From the NCBI GenBank assembly GCA_039105265.1, contig JAPFFF010000032.1, positions 248,001 through 312,000 of the forward strand: DNA of 64,000 bases. The letters run 5' to 3'. This DNA is from Tritrichomonas musculus (Eukaryota; Parabasalia; Tritrichomonadida; Tritrichomonadidae). Positions 10,926 through 21,802 of this stretch are shown one piece after another. How positions within the stretch are numbered: position 1 is the first letter of the stretch; every line of letters starts with the position of its first letter. Below the pieces are notes generated by a model that saw only the letters and a list, made by a program, of their open reading frames with translations, was not told the origin of the DNA and did not search any database. Made by a program: the position numbers and the translations under genes.

Positions 10926-12944
10926 TTGTCAAGAAGGATTTTCTGAAAAATCTAATTGTAATGAATATATTGAAGGCTATTATTACGATAATATTAATGA
11001 GTCCTGTATTTACTGTGGTAATGGATGTTCAAAATCATTAATTCAAATCAATGTATTGAATTCTTACCTGGATTTGATATTAAGTCAAATTGCAAAATAT
11101 GCGAAAGCAATTTCTTTGCCACAATAAATGAATCTACTAAACACTTAACATGCACATATTGTGGAGATGGATGTGCATCTTGTTCAAGTACTTCTAAGTG
11201 CGATTCTTGCAAAGAAGGTTATTCACAAAGTACAAATTGCAATCAATTTATTGATGGTTATTATAAGAAAAATTATTTGAGTGTTTCATTCGAATGTATA
11301 TCTTGTGGTAGAGGAAGTGCCACTTGTAAAACATCTAGAACATGTGATACATACAAAGATAATTTCATAAATGAACAAGATTGTGAAGTTGGTTATTTTG
11401 TACATGACTTTAATAATGGCACAGTCATTTGTGATATATGTTCAGAAAATTGTGAATCTTGTTCTTCTATTGAATCATGTATAACATGTAAAGAAGGTTA
11501 CTCTAACCCTGAAAATCTCGGTAAAGACTGTATTAATGGATATTACAAAGATACATCTACTGAAAATCCACGATGTTTATCATGCCCAACTAATTGCCTC
11601 TTATGTACCAGTGCTACACAATGTACCCAATGCATAATCGGATATTCAAATTCAGAATCAAATTCAATCTGCAATGCATGTGATACATCTGGAGGTTATA
11701 TAGTTGTTTCAACAAATGGTTCTACTCCTGTTTTTGGTCATGAATGCGAAAATGATAATGACTGTAGTGAAAATGCTGTTTGCAATTCAAATAGTTGTGT
11801 TTGCAAATTAGGATATATTGGAGAAGATTGTTTACAATGTGCCACTGGCTTTACTAAAAACTCATCTTCTCAATGTGACACCTGTGATACTGGATTTTAC
11901 AAGCAAGAAGATGGAAATTGCTCACCTTGCAGCAGTAATTGTGTCAATTGTTCTTCGAATTCAATTTATCAAAAAGGTTTCCCGCCAATTTTGAACACTT
12001 TTTCTGAAGAAGAAGAGGACTATGATTTTGACATCGACCAACAAAATTCCTTTGAAAATGAATGTGATGACGATACAGAAGGTCAAATTATGGATTATGG
12101 TCAAATTCAATTCACAGAAGAGACAACTCTCTCCAGCTTCAAGAATTCAATGTGGAACGTTGGAGCAACCGCCGAAATTGAATTCTTTTCCGGAACTTTT
12201 TCAAAGGTTTATTTACTTGATGAGGTAAATGACATTGAAAAATTTATCCCTCAAATTTCAAAGGATGGTGTCATTTTCATCGATTTTGAATACGTGCCTT
12301 TGTCGAGGTCTAATGTAGCTCCAGTTTGTTTGTTCCAGTTTTGCAGTTCAGAAGGAGCCTTCCTCTTTAGACAGACCGAGAGGAAGACAAACGAAGCTAT
12401 GAAAAAGTTCCTCTCAAAAGAAAACGGTTTACGGTTTGTGGCAAAGGGAATAAGTGGAGACATGGCAAGGCTTCATGCATTCTTTGGGAGCAATTTTGAA
12501 ATGAATAAAGAGGACGTAGATCAGACTAGGTTGAAGCCTTACAAGGAGTCTCTCAATTTTGAGAAGATGGTTGAATCTTTTGCAGGAAAACCGTCGGCAC
12601 AATTCAAAGATAAACGTATTTCATGCTCAAATTGGAATGCAAGAAAATTGACCAAAATACAGGTAATTTATTCGGCCTTTGATGTAGTGGCACTTTTTGC
12701 TTGTTACCCTAATTATAAACCAGTCAAAATGATTTATTACAAACCGCCAGAAGAAAGTCAAAATGAACCGCAAGGTGATGTGAAAAATGAATTGATTGAA
12801 TACACAATTGCTCTCAAAAAATTCGATAAAAAAGATTCACAAGATTCACAAAAAGTTGATGAATTTTGGGATTTCAATTCATATTTGGTCCCGCAGATGT
12901 TTCGTAAACTGCCGTTCAAAAGTCGGCCCACCTTTCAATTATAA
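10926..12944 (+). CDS. Cys-rich (furin/GF-receptor-like) repeats fused to a DEDDy 3'-5' exonuclease domain
   Basis: The first part encodes repeated CxxC-type Cys-rich modules (such as CSENCESCSSIESCITCKEGY) typical of extracellular trichomonad proteins. It has no signal peptide, because the 5' end is cut at the rearrangement near 10,925. One single-base shift lies at about 11,030-11,042. Counting from the ATG at 11,025, the second part (from about residue 315) is acidic and then carries a DnaQ-like exonuclease fold. ExoI is FIDFE (D420, E422), ExoII is GISGD (D479) and ExoIII is YSAFD (Y549, D553). That is a complete DEDDy set, as in WRN/RNase D-type 3'-5' exonucleases. The change from ectodomain repeats to nuclease happens at about 11,965 without a stop. 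Extracellular Cys-rich repeats joined to a nuclease make little sense as one protein, so I infer a chimera made by local rearrangement. The exonuclease may retain activity if expressed. Confidence 0.7.
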
Positions 12945-13763
12945 TTGGCCTTGGTGGCGGTTATTTTATAACGTATTAATACAAAAAAGGGAACTTTTTT
13001 ATTCAATTTTGGTCTGAGTTTTGAACCAATTCAAATTTATTATTTTCAATATTTTATATTAAAATTGAATTAAAATAAAATTTTACTAACTAGTTCAAAA
13101 AGAGTGTAATTAACAGGCAAAATATATGGATAATCTATTTGAAAATGACGTAAATCAATAAGGGGAGCATTTATTTGAAATAATTTTGCCGAGTTGAGTA
13201 TGCTTTTGAAATATTTATACTGAATACTGGAAATGTCAAGCAAAAAATTATAATGGTGTATGGGCAAAAATCCAATAATTATAATTTTTGAACCTTTAAT
13301 TTGGCACCAAAAGCAACAAAAGACACAGTCGAGTTAAGTTATTGGCGAAATCTTATGAAAATGTCTGCATACTGAATTGATCCTTGATCAATTAATGAAA
13401 AATCAAAAATTTTAAAGATTAATTTGAAAAGAAATAATAAAGCTTATTAAAATTGAAATAAATATTTTTTTTGTCAAATAAATTGAGAGAAAAAATAATG
13501 GGCTGACATTTGAATTTAAGTTTATTGATTTCGGTCTTCTAAGTGATGCTGTATATAAAGCTTTCGCACTAAAAAACAACATATTCATTTTCAAATGTAT
13601 AATATGCAGACGATCATCTTTTGTATACTTTAGCTCATTTTCAGATCATTTTTAAAAAACGCATTTCTAAAAGACAAATAAAAAAGTTGATGACGATCAA
13701 AATGTTAAGAAAAAGTTGTTTTTATATTATTTATATGTAACAGGTCGCGTTTTCTTGAATGGC
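12945..13763. other. AT-rich intergenic DNA
   Basis: No gene, RNA or clear terminal-inverted-repeat element is seen. Short open frames here have no protein-like features. Confidence 0.5.
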
Positions 13764-13964
13764 ATGGAGTGTCTAGTGTGCAGCAAAAAATTCAAGTCTG
13801 TGGATGAAATCACCGATCACTGCTGGTGGGATCACTATACAATATTGAATGAATTCACAATGAAAAAGAAAAGTGAAGATGAAACTGCTGAAGAAGATGA
13901 AAGAAATGAGGAAGAAAGTGAAAGTAGTGATGACGATGACGATGATGATTATTCTGAAGATTAA
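13764..13964 (+). CDS. Small C2H2 zinc-finger protein with acidic tail
   Basis: The ATG at 13,764 starts a 66-residue protein. The first half is one C2H2 finger, with CLVC followed by 12 residues, His, four residues and His. The second half is a strongly acidic tail of E, S and D runs. The size and layout suggest a nuclear or ribosome-biogenesis accessory protein, but no specific family is recognised. The open frame extends a further 16 codons upstream without an ATG. The start at 13,764 was chosen because it is the first ATG and lies immediately before the finger. It could also be a fragment of a larger finger protein. Confidence 0.55.
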   Translation: MECLVCSKKFKSVDEITDHCWWDHYTILNEFTMKKKSEDETAEEDERNEEESESSDDDDDDDYSED

Positions 13965-14388
13965 TATAATTATTTATTTTTTTGATTATTTTTATTAAAT
14001 CAACTTTTTTTTGTTTAAGCTATGAAAAAATAAATCATTTTAATTGATGACATTGATTACAATAAATAAACTGTCGAGAATATAGAATGTGAATAAGGAT
14101 ATGTGTGGAAAGGTAATTACACTTTGATGTATATGATAATTTCCATGCATATTAAATTATAATTAATTACTTTATATTTAGCAAATTTTATCAAATAAAT
14201 TTTAAAATTCTATCTAGGAATTTTCAAGATATTTTAATTTATAATTTTTGAGAGGTTTACAATTTGATTAAATTGAAAATAATATATGAATATAAATAAT
14301 GATAAATAAGTCGATAAAATAAAATAAAATAAAATAATAACAGATAATAAATTAAAATTTCATTTTTCTTTTTATCTATATATAAATA

Positions 14389-15144
14389 AACTGTTTTCAA
14401 TCTGACAGGAACATAACTTTTTGTGTTATATATCAACTTTTTGAAAAGAAAACTAAAATTTTAAAAATTGAATAATTTAAGATCCAAAAGCAAATATATA
14501 CATTTAGATCCAATGACCCAAATTCATCGTCTAAAAAGGATGAACCAGCAATTTTATTAGTCCAAAGATCCAATAAATTTCGAATGTTGTTTCCAAGCTA
14601 ATTATAAAGATTATTTTCAAATTAGCATCTCAGGAATTTGCAAAATATGCATACCAAAATAAAATACTCTTGTTATTATTAGCAATATTTATTCAACGCG
14701 ATATCAAAATTCTTATTATAACCTAATAATTTGCATTTTTTCCAAAAAAGAATGTAATCATAAAAAAAAAAAAAAAAAAAGTGATGCATCAAAAAAGATA
14801 CGAGAACTTTCATAAATATTGTTTATTCGTTCTACTATCAATTATCATATACATTAATAATGTCAATATATCTTCACAAAAAAAGTTTTAAATTTAGTTA
14901 TTTACACATTATAGATATTTTGTAGCATATGTGTATGGAGAACTGATGAAAAAAATCTCATAAATTTGTTAATTCTATTAATAAAATTTAAATTTTTTAA
15001 AAACTCGTTTTTTTCGATCTGATGGGAACAAAATGAATATTTTACAACATTTGTAAAAACATTTATGAATAGAATTTTTTTGTAAATAACGTGTTTTTTA
15101 TTCAATTCCATTCAATTTTTGTTCCCGTCAGATTGGAAACAGTT
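14389..15144. mobile_element. 756-bp mariner-type MITE nested in the 1,713-bp element
   Basis: The ends read AACTGTTTTCAATCTGAC and, inverted at the right, AACTGTTTCCAATCTGAC. TA dinucleotides lie at 14,387-14,388 and 15,145-15,146. A degenerate internal copy of the end sequence occurs near 15,011-15,033. There is no transposase. The AACTG end resembles the MITE at 9,672. Confidence 0.75.
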
Positions 15145-15164
15145 TAGATAAAAAAATGTAAAAT

Positions 15165-15260
15165 ATTCAATTTTGAGACTTTGCACTTGGGAATTCAATT
15201 TTGAGACTTTGCACTTGGGAATTCAATTTTGAGACTTTGCACTTGGGAATTCAATTTTGA
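15165..15260. repeat. 28-bp tandem repeat, about 3.4 copies
   Basis: Three perfect copies of a 28-bp unit (beginning ATTCAATTTTGAGACTTT) are followed by a partial copy. They lie 20 bp outside the right end of the nested MITE, inside the 1,713-bp element. Confidence 0.95.
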
Positions 15261-15901
15261 ATCATTAAATATTCATGCTTTGAAATTTTGAAAGGTAAAA
15301 AAAACATTCAATTTTGATATAAATTCTTTTATTGACCTTTAACAGCTTTTGTATTCACCATAAATTTTGTGTTCTTTATATCTCGAAAATTCCTAGATAA
15401 AAATTAAAATAATCTTTTTATTTATATGCAATTTATAAATATATATAAATATATCCAATTATAAAATAGTCTACAATATATTTTTTAAGAAAAATAGTTT
15501 TTTTTATTAAAATACAAATAAAATATAAATATATAGCTTCACAAAAGTTAATTATTAAATTTGCTTTATTTATTACAAGTGAATTTATTTTATTAATAAA
15601 ATTTTAAAGTATCAAAACAAAAAAATAATAACTCCTCATATTTTCTCATATTTTTTTGAAAATTGGTAAATCAATTATTCATAGGTATTATGCTCCAAAA
15701 TTTTGTAATCAAATATGTCTCTAGACAAATAATAATTTTATTATTTTTGAAGTAAAAATATTCCATATTCATCAACTTTTCTCAGAAAAAAAATTGAATT
15801 AAAAAGAGTGTAATTACCTTTATGTGTGGGTAGACGATCAAAACACGTTATTTATGGATAAAAATTTTTTTTTAGAAGATTAGTTATTTTCTATTTAAAT
15901 G

Positions 15902-16703
15902 CAGCGTTGTTTATCGATACGACTAAATACCAGTTACCGAAGAAGTATCGGTATTCGGTAAATATCGATACTTTTTTGCTTGGTATTTTTTAGTATCGAT
16001 ACAAAAGTGCTTCGGTATTTTTAGAGTATCAGCGGTTATTAAAAAAGTACTTTATAATACTTTTTATCAGTATCGATACGGTATTTTAATATATAAATTT
16101 TATTAATAAATAATGAATAAAAATATTAAAACATTTGATTATTTAATTTTAAAAAAATATTTTAATTATAAATATAATTACTAGCCAATAAAAAGTATAT
16201 TATTGTCTTTCTTCTTCAGAAATCTCGTCATATTCATTTTCATTAAACAATCCAAATTTTCGATATCATTATTATCATTAAAAACATTAAAATTTATATA
16301 TATTATGTACTTTTTCATATTAACAGTTAATTCAATAGTTCTGGAATGTTATATTTATCTACAAATAGAAATTGACATAAAGATGATTAAATTTACGATA
16401 TTTCAGAAACCATTGATTATTCAATTATTATTATGATTATTTGTTGTAAAATATGTAATTAAAGAGAATTAACAATATTCATTAGAACCTTATAAATTTT
16501 TTTAATCATCTTTAAATGAATCCGATACATTTTTTGTTAAAAAAATACCGACAAAAAACCTGACGTTCGATATAAATTTTCCACTTTTGTATCGATACTT
16601 CGGTTTTTTATCGATAAATACCGTTACCGGCGGCTAGAGCCGGTAATATCGATATTTTACCGGGAAAATAACCGCTACCGGAGAGGATCGATACACAACC
16701 CTG
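15902..16703. mobile_element. 802-bp hAT-type MITE with perfect 8-bp target duplication
   Basis: The element starts CAGCGTTGT and ends ACAACCCTG, giving imperfect inverted ends of the hAT CAGxGTTG type. It is flanked by perfect copies of TTTAAATG (15,894-15,901 and 16,704-16,711). The outer 150 bp on each side are packed with TATCGATA/ATCGATAC and TACCG motifs in both orientations, which could be subterminal transposase-binding repeats. The AT-rich core has no credible gene. Confidence 0.9.
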
Positions 16704-16711
16704 TTTAAATG

Positions 16712-17290
16712 GTCATATAATACAATATAAAATGATAAGTAATTAAAATTTTAGTCTATTTCTCTTTTTAATTATTTTCATTGAATTTGAAAAAATTGAG
16801 AAAAGGTAATACTATTTACTTATCTTATTATTTTTCCCATTTTTTATAATAAACAAATAAATATTAAATATTTTAAAAACAACATAAATATTTATATAAT
16901 GTTGGAATGTCTTTTCATCCAGCCATTTTTTTATTAGAGCTCATTTAAGTTTGTCATTGTTTTCCAATCTATTTACTAAACTATAAAAAAAAAAATAAAT
17001 GGAGACAAAGCTTACAGACTTATAATATATATAATGTCAACAGCTAATTGAACCTTCTCTTATATGTTTCATTGAAAATCAGAATGATATGGAAGAAAGC
17101 TATCAAAATTTGATTCAATTTTGGTCAAATATCTAAAGATTTCACATATTTAAGAAGAATAAGCCATTTATTTTTATTCAATGAATAAAATTGTGATTCT
17201 TGATCTTCAAATTATATAAATTTTCTTTGATCCTAAGTTTATGAATAATAATAATATTCTTTATTTTTATCCTGAAATAAACGCAATGTT
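16712..17290. other. AT-rich intergenic DNA
   Basis: No gene or element is recognised between the hAT MITE and the GC-richer Polinton-associated DNA. Confidence 0.5.
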
Positions 17291-17601
17291 AAAGTAGTTA
17301 TGGGATGACGAATTATTCCCCCAGATACTTTGGCCTTGATTTTCGGGCCTGATTTTCAATACGAGGGTAGACCTGTCTTCTAGCATTCATTTTCAGAGTT
17401 ATGTTTCAATACTTGGAGCCCAAACTTGGGAACAGTGTATTTTAAGAAAAAGTGCCCAAAAATGGATGTTTTGAAGGGGTTTGGAGGCAAAAATAATGAC
17501 CAAATTTGTGGCTATTTTTGAGGTTTGAGGAAATTGGAAGATGAGTTTGGAGCATGAAAAATGGTGTACCCCAAGATATCAATCTTTTTGTAAGGGATAA
17601 T

Positions 17602-17943
17602 TTAATAAATTAGTTTTAGAAAAACCTTGAAATTATCTGGTTTAATTTCATTTCCAAGGCTATCGGTAAACCAAATTCGGAAGTCCCTCTTTGTACCTAT
17701 ATACGAATACTTGCGATTATCATCATTTGGCATCACGTTAGCATACCAGACCAAGCTGTCACAATATTTGTCTCGTTGAATGAATGTTGCATGTACTTCC
17801 GTCTCACCATCAAGATATCCGTTACATGTAGCTCTGCAGTATTGGAATACAACATATCGTGGGTTCTTTGAGTAAACGAATTCGATGGGGAATTGATTCT
17901 CATATGATTCAGTTATGAAATATGTTTTAACAATTGGATCCAT
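17602..17943 (-). pseudogene. Polinton fossil A part: small protein of unknown role
   Basis: A 113-residue frame begins MDPIVKTYF and ends with a hydrophobic beta-like stretch. It looks like one of the small Polinton structural or accessory proteins, but I cannot name it. The call rests mainly on its neighbours. Confidence 0.4.
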
Positions 17944-18010
17944 TTGATTTCATGCAAAAATAAAGCCATCTACATATTCTTTCATTTAGTAGTATCCATC
18001 TGGAACTAAA

Positions 18011-18382
18011 GCAGATGAGAAGAAGATCTTAGGTGCAAGCATTGAAAAATATGGAGATAATCAAGTGGCATTGTGTCCTAAATGTTACACAATTTGGAAT
18101 AATAAAGAAGACGGTACATCTGAAACCAAATCTCTAAAACTTAAAGGTGTATCCTTAAAGAAGAACTCAATTGAATCATCAGATTATCTTCATGTTATTC
18201 AAGAAAGAACTGTCAAATCTGGTATCAACATAAATCTTCAAATGAATCATAACCAAATGAGTAAGATAACAGTATACAAGAATGCATTAACAGGTTTCCA
18301 TAACAAGATGATCGTACTTCCAAATGAATCTTGTGCACCATTCATCAAAGGTTTAACAGCTAATGATTACATTTGTGAATAA
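18011..18382 (+). pseudogene. Polinton fossil A part: family B DNA polymerase, C-terminal piece
   Basis: The reading frame runs in from about 18,011. It holds the late part of a DNA_pol_B_2-type polymerase: a KLKGV motif after a Lys/Cys-Tyr strand, then the terminal ALTGFHNKM region. It is a fossil part. Confidence 0.6.
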
Positions 18383-18549
18383 AAGTAGATTTAAATATTT
18401 TTGAACAAATTTGTTTGTATTCAATGCTATTATAAATCCTTATACATAATCTTTATGAATGTCTTACATTATATTACATTACCATTTTACATATTCTTTT
18501 GTATAACATTTTGTAATACTTTTGCAAATACTTTAACAATTATGTAAAC

Positions 18550-19212
18550 ATGAATCAATTAAAACTAAATAAAATCAGTTTCTCAAATGAGTTACATTCC
18601 CATAGGGAACTTTGCAAAGCAAATAACAAATTACAGAATAACTTCTTATCAGAAAATCATTTCAGAACACAAGAACAAACAAAAAGTAAACAAAATGAAG
18701 AATATTCATTTACTGATTTGCATTCAGAAGTTTACAACATCTCTTTGCAAAGCAAAGGTCCCTCCGGGACTGATGATACGAAGCAAGTAAAAGATAAAGT
18801 TCAACACAACTTGAATGATAAAGACAAAATTTCAATTCAAAATGATAACAAACTTGAGAATTCTGAACATATTGAAGAACCAAACCTTGAACAGCAAAAG
18901 AAACTCATCAAAAGACAGAAATATAATGCATACATGAAATCGTATCGTGAACGTAAAAAGAAAGAGATAGAAGAACAAATAAAATCAATTGATATATCTC
19001 TCAACGAACAAACTAAATCATATAGTAAAGATGATATCAAACAAGCTCTCTTTGATTGTATTAATACATTAATAAATATCATTAACATTCATCTTGACAA
19101 ATTCACAAATGAAGCCAAAAATGATATCATTAGCTGTCAATATACAAGTGATATCCTTCAACTAACTAATACATTAAATGTTTATATCAACAGCTTATTG
19201 GGATCTAAATAA
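18550..19212 (+). pseudogene. Polinton fossil A part: Q/N-rich protein with bZIP-like basic region
   Basis: This 220-residue frame starts with ATG. The first 120 residues are N, Q and K-rich. A basic segment (RQKYNAYMKSYRERKKK) is followed by a helical stretch. This resembles a bZIP-type basic region without a clear leucine zipper. Its tail overlaps the opposing small-protein frame by 18 bp, which fits compact element coding. The function is unknown. Confidence 0.45.
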
Positions 19213-19611
19213 TTCGTTAGCAAATTCATTTAATTTCATTTCTACTTGATTCTTCACCGAATTATTTTTAGACTTATGGACATATGTATTCTTATATGGA
19301 ATCAGTATAAGCTTTCCATAACGTTTTCTGAATACATGATCATTTATTTTAAATCGTTTATTCATTTCTCTAGTATTCATTTCAGAAACCGTCTCATTAT
19401 ATCTAACAAGCTTCTTTAACAATTTCAATTCATTTTTGTTAATCAATTCACTAATAATCATTATCAATTTCTCTTCATCAGACTCTTCAAATATACCACC
19501 TTGATAATTATTTTTATATTCACCACGGATATTTGAATCCATTTTATCTACATTAAAGAAATTATTTTCAGACATTCTTTGACCTTCAATTAAAAAATTA
19601 TTTGATAACAA
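19195..19611 (-). pseudogene. Polinton fossil A part: small basic protein shared with fossil B
   Basis: This 138-residue frame has a middle (ISELINKN, then RYNETVSEMNTREMNKRF and RKRYGKL) that aligns with the 130-residue frame at 44,924-45,316 (ITELTTKQ, FRRNPNASKFDSRTLNED, TKRNGKL). The shared family is the best evidence that both regions derive from related Polintons. Confidence 0.55.
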
Positions 19612-19930
19612 ATTTTTCGATAACTTTTCATTTTGACTAGAATTTCCTCAAAACACATTTTTCAACATATTCCAACATACTCTTAACAGGCTCTTTTGCA
19701 TGTTTCCCGAGCATCAAAATGGGTCAAAATTCGATCATTTTTGGACTCAAAACACCTCAATCTAGTTTCTCTCAAACCCATTTTTGGGGCTACTTTGACT
19801 AATGACCCATGGAGGGTAGTACACGAACCCCCATCTCACCGGGTCTGACCCCATGAAAACCTGGGATTTGAGCATGGTTGAGTTGAAAATCTATATCACC
19901 CGACTCTCCCCCACCTATACTCTCTGTTAA

Positions 19931-20490
19931 AAAATAAAATAGATATTGAAGATGCTATTTATCAAGAAAAAGATATTTTTTGGAAAAAAGTAAAAATGGA
20001 GAAAATGATACTTTAGCCTGTAAAATCATTCAAGTAGACTTATTTGATGAGTTTATTTTAAAATTACATTATTTACATAGATATTTGCTTATATTTTTAG
20101 GAAAGCTAACTTCTTTCGAGCCCCACAATTATTTCTATAAGACTTTACAATTAAAATATTTAACGATTATTTTAAATTCAAAAACATAAAATGATACTAT
20201 CTAACCTAATGTTCATTATTTCCTCATAATATTTATATTTATTTCTTAGCATATAGTAATAAAAAATATATCATAATATTTTAGATTTTTATGGAACAGG
20301 ATCTAGTACCCACACATATGAATAAGGCTAAATGTGATTGAATGTTTAAAGTTTTTTACACATTCAATTTTTTGAATGCTTTGTGCTAAACTTTTCACTT
20401 TTTGAATGAGTGGATCGATGGTAAATCCGATTGCCTAAATTCAGTTAAAGTATACTGTAACAAAATTTTTTATATATTATCGTAAATCTT
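19931..20490. other. AT-rich intergenic DNA
   Basis: No gene is recognised. Confidence 0.5.
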
Positions 20491-21457
20491 AGAGATCGGC
20501 GAAAAAGGAATTTCCATATTTACAAAACTTTTTCATATCATTAAGATCCATATGTTTTAAAAATCCATTTTTTTTCGAAAAGAAAAAGGTTTGTCTGTAA
20601 AAAAATTTTTTTGTGAAATAATTTTTTCGTTGAAAAAATTTGTTTTCTTTTTAAAATGAAAAATACTTCTTAAAATGATCTTTTTTTTGCGAAATAATTT
20701 TCTTTTTTCAAAACACCAAGTCTTTTTTATATGAACAATTTTTTTTAATATAGATTTTCTTTTAAAAAAAACAAGATCTAATAAATATATTATTTGATTT
20801 TGATTTTTGAATACGTTATTTATTCATATTAAAAAAAAAAAAAAACGTTATAATTGGTGGAAAAAACTACATTTTGAGGACAAAACTATTATTTTCATTC
20901 CCGATTTAAACTGTCTGCATCAAAAGCATCATTTAACAAGATTGGAAAGTGCCTCACAGCTTAATGAAGCAAATGATATTTTCTATATCATTAGAATGCT
21001 TCAAATTTTGAATATAGTTTGATCATAAGCAATGATTACGAGTACTTTATAATTTATACATCAAATATCATTCTTTATGATTTGAATAATATCTAAATAT
21101 ATGCTTTTATTAAATAATTCTTTGAAATTCTTGTTAACTAAATTTTTTCTATCAATTTATATTTTGAAAGGAATTTATGATTTTAATTAAATTTTTTATT
21201 TGAAATGATCGAAACTTATTGATATGATTTTACTTTTTGCACACACAAAAACTTTTCGCAAAGAAGCTTTTTTTTTATAAAAAAAAAATATTCAAAAATA
21301 AACCTTTTTATAAAAAAGTCACTTTTTTTTTAAAAAACAAATTTTTTTCGAAAAAGTGTATGCTTTCAGATATAACTTATACACATCAAAATAAATATGT
21401 TTTATAAATATAATTCTTTATTTTCAAAAAGGAAATCCCTTTTTCTCCGAGCTCTCT
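20491..21457. mobile_element. About 967-bp terminal-inverted-repeat element, non-autonomous
   Basis: The left arm AGAGATCGGCGAAAAAGG (20,491 on) is matched in inverse orientation at 21,431-21,457 (AGAGCTCGGAGAAAAAGG when reversed). The arms agree at about 22 of 25 positions. A clear target duplication is not seen, so the exact ends are uncertain. The interior consists of long A and T runs; the short open frame near 20,807 looks spurious. Confidence 0.5.
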
Positions 21458-21792
21458 TGAAGAAAAATCGTGCAAAATAAATTTTTATTTTAAATTAATA
21501 ATTATATTATTGAAATAAAAAAATTAAATTATAATAAAAAAATATAGTGTTAACAAAAACAAGAATACTTTAAATAATATTCTTGAATATTTTATTTTGA
21601 ATGAATATTTTGAATAAATTCAAATTTCTTTAGAACAAAAAAATAGTATAAAGATTTTAATATTTAATTTAAATTATTCTTTAATTTAAATTAATTTATA
21701 ATAAAAATGTATATTTTATGCTTTTATTTAAACTTAATTAAATAATCATCGCGTTATTCAAAAAGTTAAATTGTTTTTCTTCCAAAATTTTG

Positions 21793-21799
21793 TCATTTT
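21793..21799 (+). promoter_or_regulatory. Initiator-like TCATTTT before the transposase
   Basis: It matches the trichomonad Inr pattern TCA followed by pyrimidine and T/A. It lies 10 bp upstream of the transposase ATG at 21,803, the usual distance in Trichomonas. Confidence 0.5.
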
Positions 21800-21802
21800 A
21801 AA

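Larger units (their letters stand above)
14109..15821. mobile_element. 1,713-bp non-autonomous DNA transposon with 8-bp target duplication
   Basis: Terminal inverted repeats AAAGGTAATTACACT and AGTGTAATTACCTTT are flanked by a perfect 8-bp duplication, ATGTGTGG (14,101-14,108 and 15,822-15,829). Subterminal sequence is also inverted (ATCTAGGAATTTTC near 14,213 and its complement near 15,390). No transposase is seen. The superfamily is uncertain: an 8-bp duplication fits hAT, Merlin or P-like elements, but the end does not begin with CAG. It carries nested sequence (see 14,389-15,144 and 15,165-15,260). Confidence 0.82.
17291..19930. mobile_element. Polinton (Maverick) fossil A
   Basis: A block of higher GC content than its surroundings holds recognisable Polinton parts in disordered orientation: a small conserved protein (minus), a C-terminal piece of the protein-primed family B DNA polymerase (plus), a basic-region protein (plus) and a second small protein (minus). 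Non-coding GC-richer flanks at 17,291-17,600 and 19,640-19,930 may be eroded terminal sequence. The element is broken, with at least three rearrangement-scale breaks. It looks older than fossil B because its base composition is closer to the host. The ends are approximate. Confidence 0.7.

Noticed and set aside
13681-13764. Intron upstream of the zinc-finger gene (TATATGTAACAG as acceptor)
   Set aside because: The trichomonad 3' consensus ACTAACACACAG and 5' GTAYGT are absent.
14902-15111. 69-codon minus frame in the nested MITE
   Set aside because: It has no DDE or helix-turn-helix motifs and overlaps the end repeat copies.
16203-16436. 77-codon frame inside the hAT MITE
   Set aside because: An AT-rich I/F/L composition in the element core; no transposase motifs.
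20807-21022. 71-codon frame
   Set aside because: It starts in a poly-A run inside a TIR element and resembles no protein family.
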